DNA from: Bacteroidota bacterium
GTDB lineage: Bacteria; Bacteroidota; Bacteroidia; Chitinophagales; Chitinophagaceae
Assembly: GCA_005883855.1 (NCBI GenBank)
Contig: VBAU01000323.1
Span: 1 to 8,963 of the forward strand
DNA length: 8,963 nt
Direction: 5' to 3'
The position numbers and the translations under genes were made by a program. Below are positions 1 to 6,572 of the stretch, in pieces. Numbering within the stretch: the first letter of the stretch is position 1; each line of letters starts with the position of its first letter. The notes under the pieces were generated by a model. That model did no database searches and was not told the DNA's origin. It worked only from the letters and a program-made list of their open reading frames with translations.

Positions 1-903
1 TACATGGCCGCAGATGGTGTGACCATGTATTTCAGCAGCAACCGTCCCGGCGGATTGGGTGATAATGATATTTGGATGACCACTCGACTCGACAGCACCT
101 GGCAAAAATGGAGTGAGCCCGTTGATCTTCCTTCGCCGATCAACACGCCGGACTGGGATGCATTTTTTACCCTTGATGCGGGCGGCGAATACGCTTACTT
201 GACCAGCGCAGAAAACGGTTATGGAGAAAGCGATGTTGTAAGAGTAAAATTGCTGGAAAAAGAAAGACCCAACCCGGTTGTGCTCGTCGACGGAAACGTG
301 TATAATAAGAAAACAATGGAACCTCTCAGCGCTTCCCTGATCTATGAAACATTGCCTGACGGCGTTGAAGCAGGTAACGGGCTATCAAGTCCAACCGATG
401 GTTCATTTAAAATTGTGTTGCCTTATGATAAAAATTACCTGATCAGGGCATCAGCAGATAAATTCTTTGCCATCTCAGAAAATTTGAACTTGGATTCATT
501 GGTGAAAGTGGGCTATAAAGTAATACACAAAGACCTTTATTTGGTTCCGATCGAAATTGGCCAGGTTGTGAGATTGAACAATGTATTCTTTGATTTTGAT
601 AAATGGGATCTGAGACCAGAGTCTTTTGTTGAGCTTGACAGAGTAGTAAAATTGCTGAAAGAAAATCCGGCTATTGAAATTGAATTGAGTGCTCATACCG
701 ATAGCTATGGGACCGATGAATATAACTTTAACTTGAGTGATAACCGTGCACGATCCTGCGTGGAATACATTCTTTCAAAAGGAATCGAACCAAATAGAAT
801 TACATCACACGGCTACGGCGAAAGCGTACCAGTGGCACCGAATGACACACCTGAAAACAGGCAGTTGAACAGGAGAGTTGAGTTCAAGATTTTGAAGGAT
901 TAG
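1..903 (+). CDS. OmpA-family outer-membrane protein with PD40 repeat (5' truncated)
   Basis: This is the C-terminal part of a cell-envelope protein that probably anchors the outer membrane to peptidoglycan. The frame is open from base 1 and the first visible residues sit inside a domain, so the true start lies upstream. Counting from the Met at base 4, residues 1-80 hold a PD40/WD40-like propeller strand (YFSSNRPGGLGDNDIW). Residues about 90-180 look like a carboxypeptidase-regulatory-like beta sandwich (VDGNVYNKKTMEPL, then DGSFKIVLPY). Residues 190-299 are an OmpA C-terminal domain with FFDFDK (195-200), HTD (231-233) and NRAR (247-250). D233 and R248 match the Asp and Arg that bind diaminopimelate in this family. 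The PD40-CarboxypepD_reg-OmpA order is common in Bacteroidota, sometimes beside type IX secretion or gliding genes, but nothing here proves such a role. It converges on the TPR gene with a 19-base gap and no obvious terminator. Confidence 0.92.
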   Translation, partial: YMAADGVTMYFSSNRPGGLGDNDIWMTTRLDSTWQKWSEPVDLPSPINTPDWDAFFTLDAGGEYAYLTSAENGYGESDVVRVKLLEKERPNPVVLVDGNVYNKKTMEPLSASLIYETLPDGVEAGNGLSSPTDGSFKIVLPYDKNYLIRASADKFFAISENLNLDSLVKVGYKVIHKDLYLVPIEIGQVVRLNNVFFDFDKWDLRPESFVELDRVVKLLKENPAIEIELSAHTDSYGTDEYNFNLSDNRARSCVEYILSKGIEPNRITSHGYGESVPVAPNDTPENRQLNRRVEFKILKD

Positions 904-922
904 ATTTTCACTTGCGGATTAC

Positions 923-1849
923 CTACTGAGGAAAATCCATCTTCTTCATCAATTTCTGAAAACCTGGTTCATTTCGCATGGGATCCCATATCGGATCGAC
1001 GCGAAGAGTTGCGAGCCAGAAATCTTTAGCCTCATATGATTTGTTTAGCCATTCCATGGCATTGCCAGTTTCGCCGATGCTATAGTAGGTTAATGCCCGG
1101 GCCATCGCCGGTATCATTTCGGCGTTCTTACTCAGCGCACCTGCAAATAACGTTTTTGCTTGTTCTTTTTGCCCAACCTGCGGCAATGTCATGATAGAAG
1201 CCAGCCGGCTCCATTGATTTCCGAGGGCGACTGCTTTGCCAAAAAAGAGAAGTGCGGAATCCGGTTTCCTTTCTGCGGCATAAATATGTCCTTTGATGCG
1301 CAACGCTTCATCGAAAGTGGGATCGAGTTCCAGCGTCTTATCGCAGGTTTGCAGAGCATCATTGTATTTGCGACCCAGGTATTGCAGAATTGCAAAATCT
1401 CTTAGGTTTAACACATCAACAGGGTTTCCGTCGGAAATTTTTTGGGCAATGGCTATGCCTTCATCTGTATTGCCCAACGCCAATGATTGGTAAAAGGCAT
1501 TGAATATATCCTGCTTAGGGTTTATGTTAAGGAAGTTTTGATATTCATCATACGCCTTCCTCCATTGAAACCCCCAAAGATTGATAAAGGCAAGAGCTCT
1601 GAATGCGGAATGTTTGTCCGCAGTGGTCATTTTCAAAGTCAATGCTTTTTCAATTTCGTCGCGAGCTTTTTTCAAGCCAACATCGGAAGGATACTGACTG
1701 TATAGAGTCATCTGGTAATAGGTCCAGCCCAACCGCACATGCGGATGCCCATGACTGGAATCAATCGCAATTGCCTTCTTATAGTAGGCAACTGCTTCAC
1801 CATAGCCGGCCGGTCCCTTGTAAAAATAGTAGTTGCCTTTCAAGACCAT
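923..1849 (-). CDS. TPR-repeat protein, C-terminal half of the split cyclase-TPR protein
   Basis: This 308-residue frame carries tetratricopeptide helices, for example EAVAYYKKAIAID near the start and DALQTCDKTLELDPTFDEALRIKG followed by PDSALLFFGKAVALG in the middle. It ends with RVDPIWDPMRNEPGFQKLMKKM, a C-terminal signature I associate with the TPR half of adenylate cyclase-TolB-TPR fusion proteins. Its open frame begins at 1909, upstream of the first ATG (1849), and overlaps the cyclase frame by about 70 bases. The residues encoded before that ATG (EGDEKPESEDPKGIE) read as a linker. The normal form is therefore probably one protein in which the TPRs lie beyond the membrane helix and bind an unknown partner. 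If translated separately, the ATG at 1849 overlaps the cyclase stop at 1840-1842 and has AAAGG seven bases upstream, which would allow coupled reinitiation. There is no signal peptide, so a separately made product would stay in the cytoplasm. Confidence 0.85.
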   Translation of the reverse strand: MVLKGNYYFYKGPAGYGEAVAYYKKAIAIDSSHGHPHVRLGWTYYQMTLYSQYPSDVGLKKARDEIEKALTLKMTTADKHSAFRALAFINLWGFQWRKAYDEYQNFLNINPKQDIFNAFYQSLALGNTDEGIAIAQKISDGNPVDVLNLRDFAILQYLGRKYNDALQTCDKTLELDPTFDEALRIKGHIYAAERKPDSALLFFGKAVALGNQWSRLASIMTLPQVGQKEQAKTLFAGALSKNAEMIPAMARALTYYSIGETGNAMEWLNKSYEAKDFWLATLRVDPIWDPMRNEPGFQKLMKKMDFPQ

Positions 1850-2916
1850 TTCAATACCTTTCGGATCCTCCGACTCTGGTTTTTCATCGCCCTCTTTAAA
1901 TCTGCGATTTCATCGCGAATGGTAAAAATATCTTTCATCTCCACATTATATTTTTGCGACCAGATCAGGTTACCGGTGAGTGCATCATTCAAGTTTACTC
2001 CCACGCGGAGCTGATTGCCTGCTGACTGGACGCTGCCTTCCATAATATATTTCACCTTCAGAATCTTACCTATCGTCTTCAAATCAAAACCTTTCCCTTT
2101 AAAATAGAAACACGAGGAACGACCCGGCAGAATTAAATCTTTCATCGTGTTACTTAACACGCTCAGGATATCGTCTGCAATTCCATCCCCAAGGTATTCC
2201 ATGTCATGCTTAGGGCTGTTATCAGTAAAAGGCAATACTGCCAGGGACGCAGGGGATGTCTTGGATAAGTCAACAGAAGAATAGTGAGTGCCTTGCGCGA
2301 CGCCATAAATAAAATAAGCGATCAACAACAGCGCAATCACTCCTCCGGAAATAAAGACTATTTTTCTTTTTACCGTCCCTTTATTTTTTCCCTTAAACTT
2401 CGTAAATAGATTTACATGATCAGTTTTTACATTGTAAATGCGAATAGGCTCTTTTATATTTTTGGGAATTTCTGTCTTCAAATATTCAGTGGTGATGTTT
2501 TGTTTATTGGCAATGTTTTTCTGCACAGCTTCAGAAATTAAGATGCCGCCGGGGGGTGCTAATGCCTGTATCCTGGCCGCGATATTCACCGCATCGCCAA
2601 AAACATTTCCGTCCTTGATCAAAACATCGCCGACATGAATGCCGATCCTTACAGGTAGTTGGGGCTCTTCACAGAATTCCGCTTGTATATCTTTGGCAAG
2701 TGCGACGGCATCCACCGCGCTATTGAATAACAGCAAGCAACCATCGCCATAATACTGGATGATGCGGCCATGGAAGAAAGGAGTTTTATTTTCAATGACC
2801 TGCCGAAACCGATTGACCTTTTCGACCGCTTCGGTCTCGCTTTCCTGCATGATGGCCGAGTAACCGACAATGTCGGAAAAAACGATAGCTGCTAATTGGC
2901 GCGACGGTTCGGACAT
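1840..2916 (-). CDS. class III adenylate/guanylate cyclase with membrane helix and TolB/FlgO-like domain
   Basis: The protein would make a cyclic nucleotide from ATP or GTP. Residues 8-163 form a class III cyclase domain: metal-binding Asp candidates are D15 (VFSDIVGYS) and D58 (YYGDG), and D108, N111 and R115 lie in GDAVNIAAR, giving the purine-side Asp and the transition-state Asn and Arg. The usual base-selecting Lys four positions before the second metal Asp is Q54, so substrate choice is uncertain. Residues about 186-206 form one hydrophobic membrane helix after a basic KRK stretch. Residues 224-335 (SLAVLPFTDNS to IWSQKYNVEMKDIFTIRDEIA) match the TolB/FlgO-like domain of cyclase-TPR fusions. 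After DEIAD the frame runs into 20 basic residues unlike the family and stops, while the expected TPR half continues one frame away. The ATG at 2916 directly precedes the cyclase domain. The gene is divergent from tgt. I place the cyclase domain in the cytoplasm by family analogy. Confidence 0.88.
   Translation of the reverse strand: MSEPSRQLAAIVFSDIVGYSAIMQESETEAVEKVNRFRQVIENKTPFFHGRIIQYYGDGCLLLFNSAVDAVALAKDIQAEFCEEPQLPVRIGIHVGDVLIKDGNVFGDAVNIAARIQALAPPGGILISEAVQKNIANKQNITTEYLKTEIPKNIKEPIRIYNVKTDHVNLFTKFKGKNKGTVKRKIVFISGGVIALLLIAYFIYGVAQGTHYSSVDLSKTSPASLAVLPFTDNSPKHDMEYLGDGIADDILSVLSNTMKDLILPGRSSCFYFKGKGFDLKTIGKILKVKYIMEGSVQSAGNQLRVGVNLNDALTGNLIWSQKYNVEMKDIFTIRDEIADLKRAMKNQSRRIRKVLKWS
1894..1900 (-). 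other. candidate -1 slippery heptamer T TTA AAG in the cyclase/TPR overlap
   Basis: Read on the minus strand in the cyclase frame, the codons are GAT TTA AAG, giving the X XXY YYZ pattern T TTA AAG. A one-base backward slip here joins the cyclase frame at K341 directly to the TPR frame (EGDEKPESEDPKG...) and yields a product of about 664 residues. The only nearby hairpin, TCGGA-GGA-TCCGA at 1861-1873, starts about 20 bases downstream, farther than usual for a stimulator. A missing A in the A5 run at 1880-1884 explains the break equally well. Confidence 0.3.
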
Positions 2917-2977
2917 CTGTGGTGATTGTGTCAGGAAGTTAATAAAAATCCCAAACTGTTTCGGAATTAGCCGTGAC

Positions 2978-2985
2978 TATCTTTG
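2978..2985 (+). promoter_or_regulatory. Bacteroidota-type -7 box (TATCTTTG) upstream of tgt
   Basis: TATCTTTG is an exact match to the TAnnTTTG box recognised by the Bacteroidota primary sigma factor. It ends nine bases before the ATG at 2995, which would give a leader of only a few bases. No clean TTG -33 element sits at the expected distance; only TGTTTC at 2957-2962 is near. The box overlaps the alternative TTG start at 2983, which argues against that start. Confidence 0.45.
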
Positions 2986-2994
2986 CTGCCATTT

Positions 2995-4134
2995 ATGACT
3001 GAGCTAGCATTTCACTTACATCACGTCGATAAGAATTCAAAGGCGCGCGCAGGCACAATCACGATAGATCACGGCGAGATTCTGACTCCAATCTTCATGC
3101 CCGTGGGAACTGCCGGCAGCGTGAAAGCAGTTTCGCACCAACAGTTGATCGAGGAAGTAAAAGCACAGATCATTTTGGGCAACACGTATCATTTGTACCT
3201 GAGACCAGGAATGGAAGAGCTTGAGCAAGCCGGCGGACTTTACCAATTCATGAATTGGAAAAAACCAATGCTGACCGATAGCGGTGGTTACCAGGTTTTC
3301 TCTCTTGCTGCAAACCGAAAAATAAATGAGCAGGGCGTCACCTTTCAAAGTCACATCGATGGCAGCCATCACATTTTTACGCCTGAAAATGTGATTGACA
3401 TACAGCGCACCATTGGAGCTGATATTATCATGGCATTTGATGAGTGTCCGCCTTATCCCAGTGACCATTTTTATGCCAGGACGAGCATGGAATTGACCCA
3501 TCAATGGTTGGACAGGTGCATTAGGAGATTAAGCGAAACACAGCCAAAATATAATCACGCACAAAATCTTTTCCCGATTGTTCAGGGTGGAACGTACGCA
3601 GACCTTCGCAAGCAATCGTGCGAATTTGTGGGTTCAAAAAACGCTGCAGGGAATGCGATTGGTGGTTTAAGTGTGGGTGAGCCGGAAGAAATGATGTATG
3701 AGTTTACTGAATTGTGTTGTGATCATTTGCCTGCCGACAAACCGCGTTACCTGATGGGTGTCGGAACGCCATGGAATATTTTAGAATGTATTTCCTTAGG
3801 AGTTGACATGTTTGACTGCGTTATGCCAACGCGCAATGGGCGCAATGCCATGCTTTTTACATCTTATGGAGTAATTAATATCGATAATAAAAAATGGGAA
3901 AAGGATTTTTCACCGATCGATGACGGCATCGATTGTGAATTCAGTCATTACTACAGCAAAGCTTATCTACGACATTTGATCAAATCAAAAGAAATTTTGG
4001 GGCTGACTATTGGCAGCGTACATAACCTGGCGTTTTATATGTGGTTGGTATCGCAGGCAAGACAAAAAATCATCAACGGTACCTTTCGCAGTTGGAAAAA
4101 TGAAATCGTTTCCTTGTTGAAAACGCGACTATAA
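2995..4134 (+). CDS. tgt: queuine/preQ1 tRNA-guanine transglycosylase
   Basis: The enzyme swaps guanine 34 in GUN-anticodon tRNAs (Asp, Asn, His, Tyr) for preQ1, the committed step of queuosine formation, in the cytoplasm. The 379 residues form the full-length TIM-barrel enzyme. SKARAG (15-20) and TPIFMPVGT (31-39) mark the N-terminus. D95 in TDSGGYQ is the general acid/base, D149 in AFDEC and Q197-G199 line the base pocket, and D274 in DMFDCVMPTR is the covalent nucleophile. The zinc subdomain is incomplete: of the usual C-x-C-x2-C...H ligands only C314 and H343 remain, with I312 and S317 at the other two positions. The fold motifs YYSKAYLRHL and HNLAFYMW are intact, so activity is likely. 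ATG 2995 is preferred over TTG 2983 because the latter lies inside a promoter box. The gene ends one base from the convergent permease gene. Confidence 0.97.
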   Translation: MTELAFHLHHVDKNSKARAGTITIDHGEILTPIFMPVGTAGSVKAVSHQQLIEEVKAQIILGNTYHLYLRPGMEELEQAGGLYQFMNWKKPMLTDSGGYQVFSLAANRKINEQGVTFQSHIDGSHHIFTPENVIDIQRTIGADIIMAFDECPPYPSDHFYARTSMELTHQWLDRCIRRLSETQPKYNHAQNLFPIVQGGTYADLRKQSCEFVGSKNAAGNAIGGLSVGEPEEMMYEFTELCCDHLPADKPRYLMGVGTPWNILECISLGVDMFDCVMPTRNGRNAMLFTSYGVINIDNKKWEKDFSPIDDGIDCEFSHYYSKAYLRHLIKSKEILGLTIGSVHNLAFYMWLVSQARQKIINGTFRSWKNEIVSLLKTRL

Positions 4135-4135
4135 A

Positions 4136-5329
4136 TTACAGATCGCTCTGACCATCACCCGGCAAAGGATCAGCGCCGGGCTCGCCGGGAAGTACCTCGT
4201 TTATTGGAGTCTGTTCTTTCATTTCCTGGATGCTCTGCATTCTTTTAATATGCACCGCCGAATGTTTTTTCAAATGATATTTCTGCGGCTCACCGATTAA
4301 GAACCCATATGGTCTCAATCCGGGAACGGTATCAAATATCACTTTCAGGATGGCGGCTAGCGGAAACGCTAAAAATAATCCTGACAGTCCCCACAACTCG
4401 CCAAACAGGAAAAGAATAAATATGGCTACTAGTGGATTAATGCTGATCCTTGAGCCGATTACTTTGGGTGCGACGAAATTCGAGTCTATGATATGAATCA
4501 TCCACAATAAAAAAAATGCGGTTACAGGCTGCCAGGTCGTTTGAGTGGTTAGAATGGCAACGATGAGTACAATGATTGAACCAACGACCATCCCCAGATA
4601 TGGGATGATGCATAGGAAAGCGAGTCCAAATCCAAGAATGATGGTATAACCGATGCCAAGAAGATAAAGTGCGATCGTATTCACAGCACCGATAAGAATG
4701 ATGTCAAGAAATTGCCCGAAAATATAACCTTTAATAACTAACTCAAGCTTTTCCAGTGTGTCATCAATTAAGATCTTCTCCGAATCGGGAAAGATCTTAT
4801 AAGAGAATTCAAGAAAGAAATGCCTGTAGTACAGAAGGAAAAACACATAAAGCGGAATCAGGAAAATATTGATCAATAATGACAAAATAAGAGGTAATGA
4901 GTTAGCGAACATCCCTGCCACGCGCCCCGGTAGTTCCGTGATCTTTATCTGCAGGTTATCAGCAAAATTTGTTTTTTTCATTCGAAGGTTTTTGGAGGCG
5001 TATTGCTGAATATTCCCAATGATCTTATTGGTCTTTTCCGAAAGCTCAGGAATCTGGTGCAGGAAGATGCTCACTTGCCGCAGTATCAAATAGCCTAATA
5101 ATACCAAACATATGGTAGCTAAAAAAACAGCTACGAATGCAGAAAGGCCTTTTGAAAGCCCGAATTTTTCAAATCGCTGACAAAAGGGATAAAGCATTAC
5201 GGCAAATATGATCGAAAACAAAAGCGGGACGAAAACCACCTTCATGTAGTACAATGCGGCGGTGATCAGGAAAAGGGCAATGAGAATACTGGCAAGCCTG
5301 AGTACATATGGGAAACGATTTTGCTGCAC
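4136..5329 (-). CDS. AI-2E family transporter (PerM/YdiK-like membrane permease)
   Basis: This is an integral inner-membrane protein of about 397 residues. Hydrophobic stretches occur near both ends and through the middle (LRLASILIALFLITAALYYM, VVFVPLLFSIIFAVMLYPF and a C-terminal SGLFLAFPLAAILKVIFD). The typical large extramembrane loop around residues 90-140 (LHQIPELSEKTNKIIGNIQQY) is present. The C-terminal signature IDSNFVAPKVIGSRISINPLVAIFILFLFGELWGL is diagnostic for the family. Family members have been linked to autoinducer-2 export or Na+/H+ antiport, but the substrate of this one is unknown. The frame is open from a TTG at 5344. I prefer the GTG at 5329 because it begins QQNRFPYVLRLA, where relatives usually start, and leaves about 20 bases of leader after the promoter. 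The polar tail (LPGEPGADPLPGDGQSDL) is unusual but terminal. It lies on the opposite strand between tgt and the LptG-type gene. Confidence 0.92.
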   Translation of the reverse strand: MQQNRFPYVLRLASILIALFLITAALYYMKVVFVPLLFSIIFAVMLYPFCQRFEKFGLSKGLSAFVAVFLATICLVLLGYLILRQVSIFLHQIPELSEKTNKIIGNIQQYASKNLRMKKTNFADNLQIKITELPGRVAGMFANSLPLILSLLINIFLIPLYVFFLLYYRHFFLEFSYKIFPDSEKILIDDTLEKLELVIKGYIFGQFLDIILIGAVNTIALYLLGIGYTIILGFGLAFLCIIPYLGMVVGSIIVLIVAILTTQTTWQPVTAFFLLWMIHIIDSNFVAPKVIGSRISINPLVAIFILFLFGELWGLSGLFLAFPLAAILKVIFDTVPGLRPYGFLIGEPQKYHLKKHSAVHIKRMQSIQEMKEQTPINEVLPGEPGADPLPGDGQSDL

Positions 5330-5354
5330 GTAGATTTTGCGCAAATTGCACGCC

Positions 5355-5383
5355 TAAAATTAAAGGCTTTCACAACTCGTCAA
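5355..5383 (-). promoter_or_regulatory. candidate Bacteroidota promoter for the AI-2E transporter gene
   Basis: On the minus strand, TTG (5383-5381) is followed after 18 bases by TAATTTTA (5362-5355). This agrees at seven of eight positions with TTG-N19-TAnnTTTG. Transcription would begin near 5349, leaving about five bases before the TTG at 5344 or about 20 before the GTG at 5329, and the latter is the more normal leader. It sits back to back with the promoter of the LptG-type gene. Confidence 0.45.
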
Positions 5384-5395
5384 CAGTTTTTCTTC

Positions 5396-5403
5396 TACTT
5401 TTG
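5396..5403 (+). promoter_or_regulatory. Bacteroidota-type -7 box (TACTTTTG) upstream of the LptG-type gene
   Basis: TACTTTTG matches TAnnTTTG exactly and lies 31 bases before the ATG at 5435. A start near 5410 would give a leader of about 25 bases that contains the CCGCC-TTA-GGCGG hairpin. No convincing TTG element is seen 17-23 bases upstream, so the call rests on the -7 box alone. Confidence 0.45.
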
Positions 5404-5419
5404 ACTCTCATCAAACTCT

Positions 5420-5432
5420 CCGCCTTAGGCGG
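5420..5432 (+). promoter_or_regulatory. perfect hairpin CCGCC-TTA-GGCGG against the start codon
   Basis: Five G-C-rich pairs close a TTA triloop, and the stem ends two bases before the ATG at 5435. In mRNA it would occupy exactly the ribosome-binding region, and no other purine-rich site is visible. It could limit translation of the permease. The same palindrome may instead be a copy of a short dispersed repeat. Confidence 0.4.
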
Positions 5433-5434
5433 TC

Positions 5435-5977
5435 ATGCGCACAATTGATTGGTATATCATTAAGAAACTGTTCGTCACCTTTTTCTTTTGCATGTTTTTA
5501 TTCACCATTATCGCTGTTGCAGTTGATAGTAGTGAGAAAACAGACGATTTTGTAAAATCGGGACTCACCACTTCGCAGATCATCACGCAATATTATTTTG
5601 GCTTCGTGCCGTATATCTGGGGCCTGTTGTTTCCCTTGTTTGTTTTTATCGCAGTGATATGGTTCACAAGTCGGATGGCGGCAAGGTCTGAAGTGGTGGC
5701 CATACTGGCCAGTGGCACCAGCTATAATCGCTTTCTTCGTCCTTACGTGATCGGAGGTTTTATATTGGCACTTATGCTCTGGCTTGCCAGTCGTTATGTG
5801 ATCCCAAAGGCCCAGGAAATACGCAGCCACCTTCATTCCACGTACATTGCTAAATATGGCCTCAAATCCAATATACCTCTACCATTTACAAACGATCCGA
5901 TCCAAATACGTACGTGGGCTTTCGATATTATGATACGAGTTCCAAGACTGCCGGTGGTTTCTACCTCGACCGTGTAA
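5435..5977 (+). CDS. LptF/LptG-family permease, N-terminal fragment (frame broken)
   Basis: This is the N-terminal half of a YjgP/YjgQ permease. In the Lpt system such proteins pair as LptF-LptG with the LptB ATPase to extract lipopolysaccharide from the inner membrane. MRTIDWYIIKKLFVTFFF is a typical start. Membrane helices fall at about residues 12-30, 55-78 and 103-123, and SEVVAILASGTSYNRFLRP (about 86-104) is the conserved cytoplasmic coupling loop. Family-like sequence runs to PFTNDPIQIRT, then the frame gives 15-20 unrelated residues and stops at 5975-5977. The periplasmic domain continues in the frame of the next entry. The joined length is about 360 residues, the normal family size, so this is one gene carrying a frameshift or a sequence error and not two genes. 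The tgt/LptG-type neighbourhood is common in Bacteroidota. Whether it is LptF or LptG cannot be decided here. Confidence 0.85.
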   Translation: MRTIDWYIIKKLFVTFFFCMFLFTIIAVAVDSSEKTDDFVKSGLTTSQIITQYYFGFVPYIWGLLFPLFVFIAVIWFTSRMAARSEVVAILASGTSYNRFLRPYVIGGFILALMLWLASRYVIPKAQEIRSHLHSTYIAKYGLKSNIPLPFTNDPIQIRTWAFDIMIRVPRLPVVSTSTV

Positions 5978-6516
5978 AGGATAATAAAGTTGTTTATAAC
6001 CTTCGGGCGCAAACAATGACGTGGGATACATCAAAAAAGAACTGGAAATTATCGAACGTAACGGAAAGATATATCAATGGACTACACGAAACAGTCAATT
6101 CGCGGCCAGAGATGCATATGAACCTAAACATTAAACCTGGTGACCTGCGGAACGATGAATATCTAAAGGACAAGTTGATAACCCCTGATTTGAAAAATTA
6201 CATCAGGATGGAAGAACTTAGAGGCTCCGAAGGGCTAAACACATTGCGCGTTGAATTATATCGTCGAACCGCAACTCCATTCGCAGTGCTCATGTTGACG
6301 ATCATTGGCGCTGTTGTGTCAAGCCGAAAGGTGAGAGGTGGCAGCGGGCTTCATCTTGCGTTGGGCATTGTGATTGCCGTGATCTACATTCTTTGCGACA
6401 GATTTTCCACCGTATTTTCCATCAAAGGCGATTTTCCTCCAATTATCGCAGCCTGGTTACCTGATGTCATCTTTGGAGGCGTTGCTTACTGGTTGTACAG
6501 GAGAACGCCAAAGTAA
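5914..6516 (+). CDS. LptF/LptG-family permease, C-terminal fragment (frame broken)
   Basis: This continues the preceding permease in the next frame. GFRYYDTSSKTAGGFYLDRVKDNKVVYNLRAQTMTWD belongs to the periplasmic beta-jellyroll domain through which lipid is handed on. The last 90 residues contain the remaining three helices (TPFAVLMLTIIGAVVSS, LHLALGIVIAVIYILCD and IIAAWLPDVIFGGVAYWLY). The GTG at 5914 is only the first start-like codon in this frame and is unlikely to be a real start, since it falls inside a domain. The frame is open from 5854, after TAA at 5851-5853. Between 5854 and 5977 one missing base (or four, as an ACGT unit) restores continuity, giving either IQIRTWGFRYYD or IQIRTYVGFRYYD. 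A broken copy of an essential transporter gene would be surprising unless a paralogue exists or the base call is wrong. Confidence 0.82.
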   Translation: MGFRYYDTSSKTAGGFYLDRVKDNKVVYNLRAQTMTWDTSKKNWKLSNVTERYINGLHETVNSRPEMHMNLNIKPGDLRNDEYLKDKLITPDLKNYIRMEELRGSEGLNTLRVELYRRTATPFAVLMLTIIGAVVSSRKVRGGSGLHLALGIVIAVIYILCDRFSTVFSIKGDFPPIIAAWLPDVIFGGVAYWLYRRTPK

Positions 6517-6572
6517 CGAATAAAATGGCCAGTCACTGCCGCGTTTGGCGTCGCACATATACACATTCTCAC

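Noticed and set aside
1861..1873. TCGGA-GGA-TCCGA hairpin as a frameshift stimulator
   Set aside because: It has only five pairs with a three-base loop and starts about 20 bases after the heptamer, beyond the usual spacing, so it was not listed as a regulatory feature.
2983..2994. TTG start for tgt four codons upstream
   Set aside because: It falls within a TAnnTTTG promoter box, and the ATG at 2995 gives the usual N-terminus.
3037..3504. Open frame of 155 codons on the minus strand
   Set aside because: It lies wholly inside tgt, which has strong family motifs throughout; the antisense translation shows no recognisable domain.
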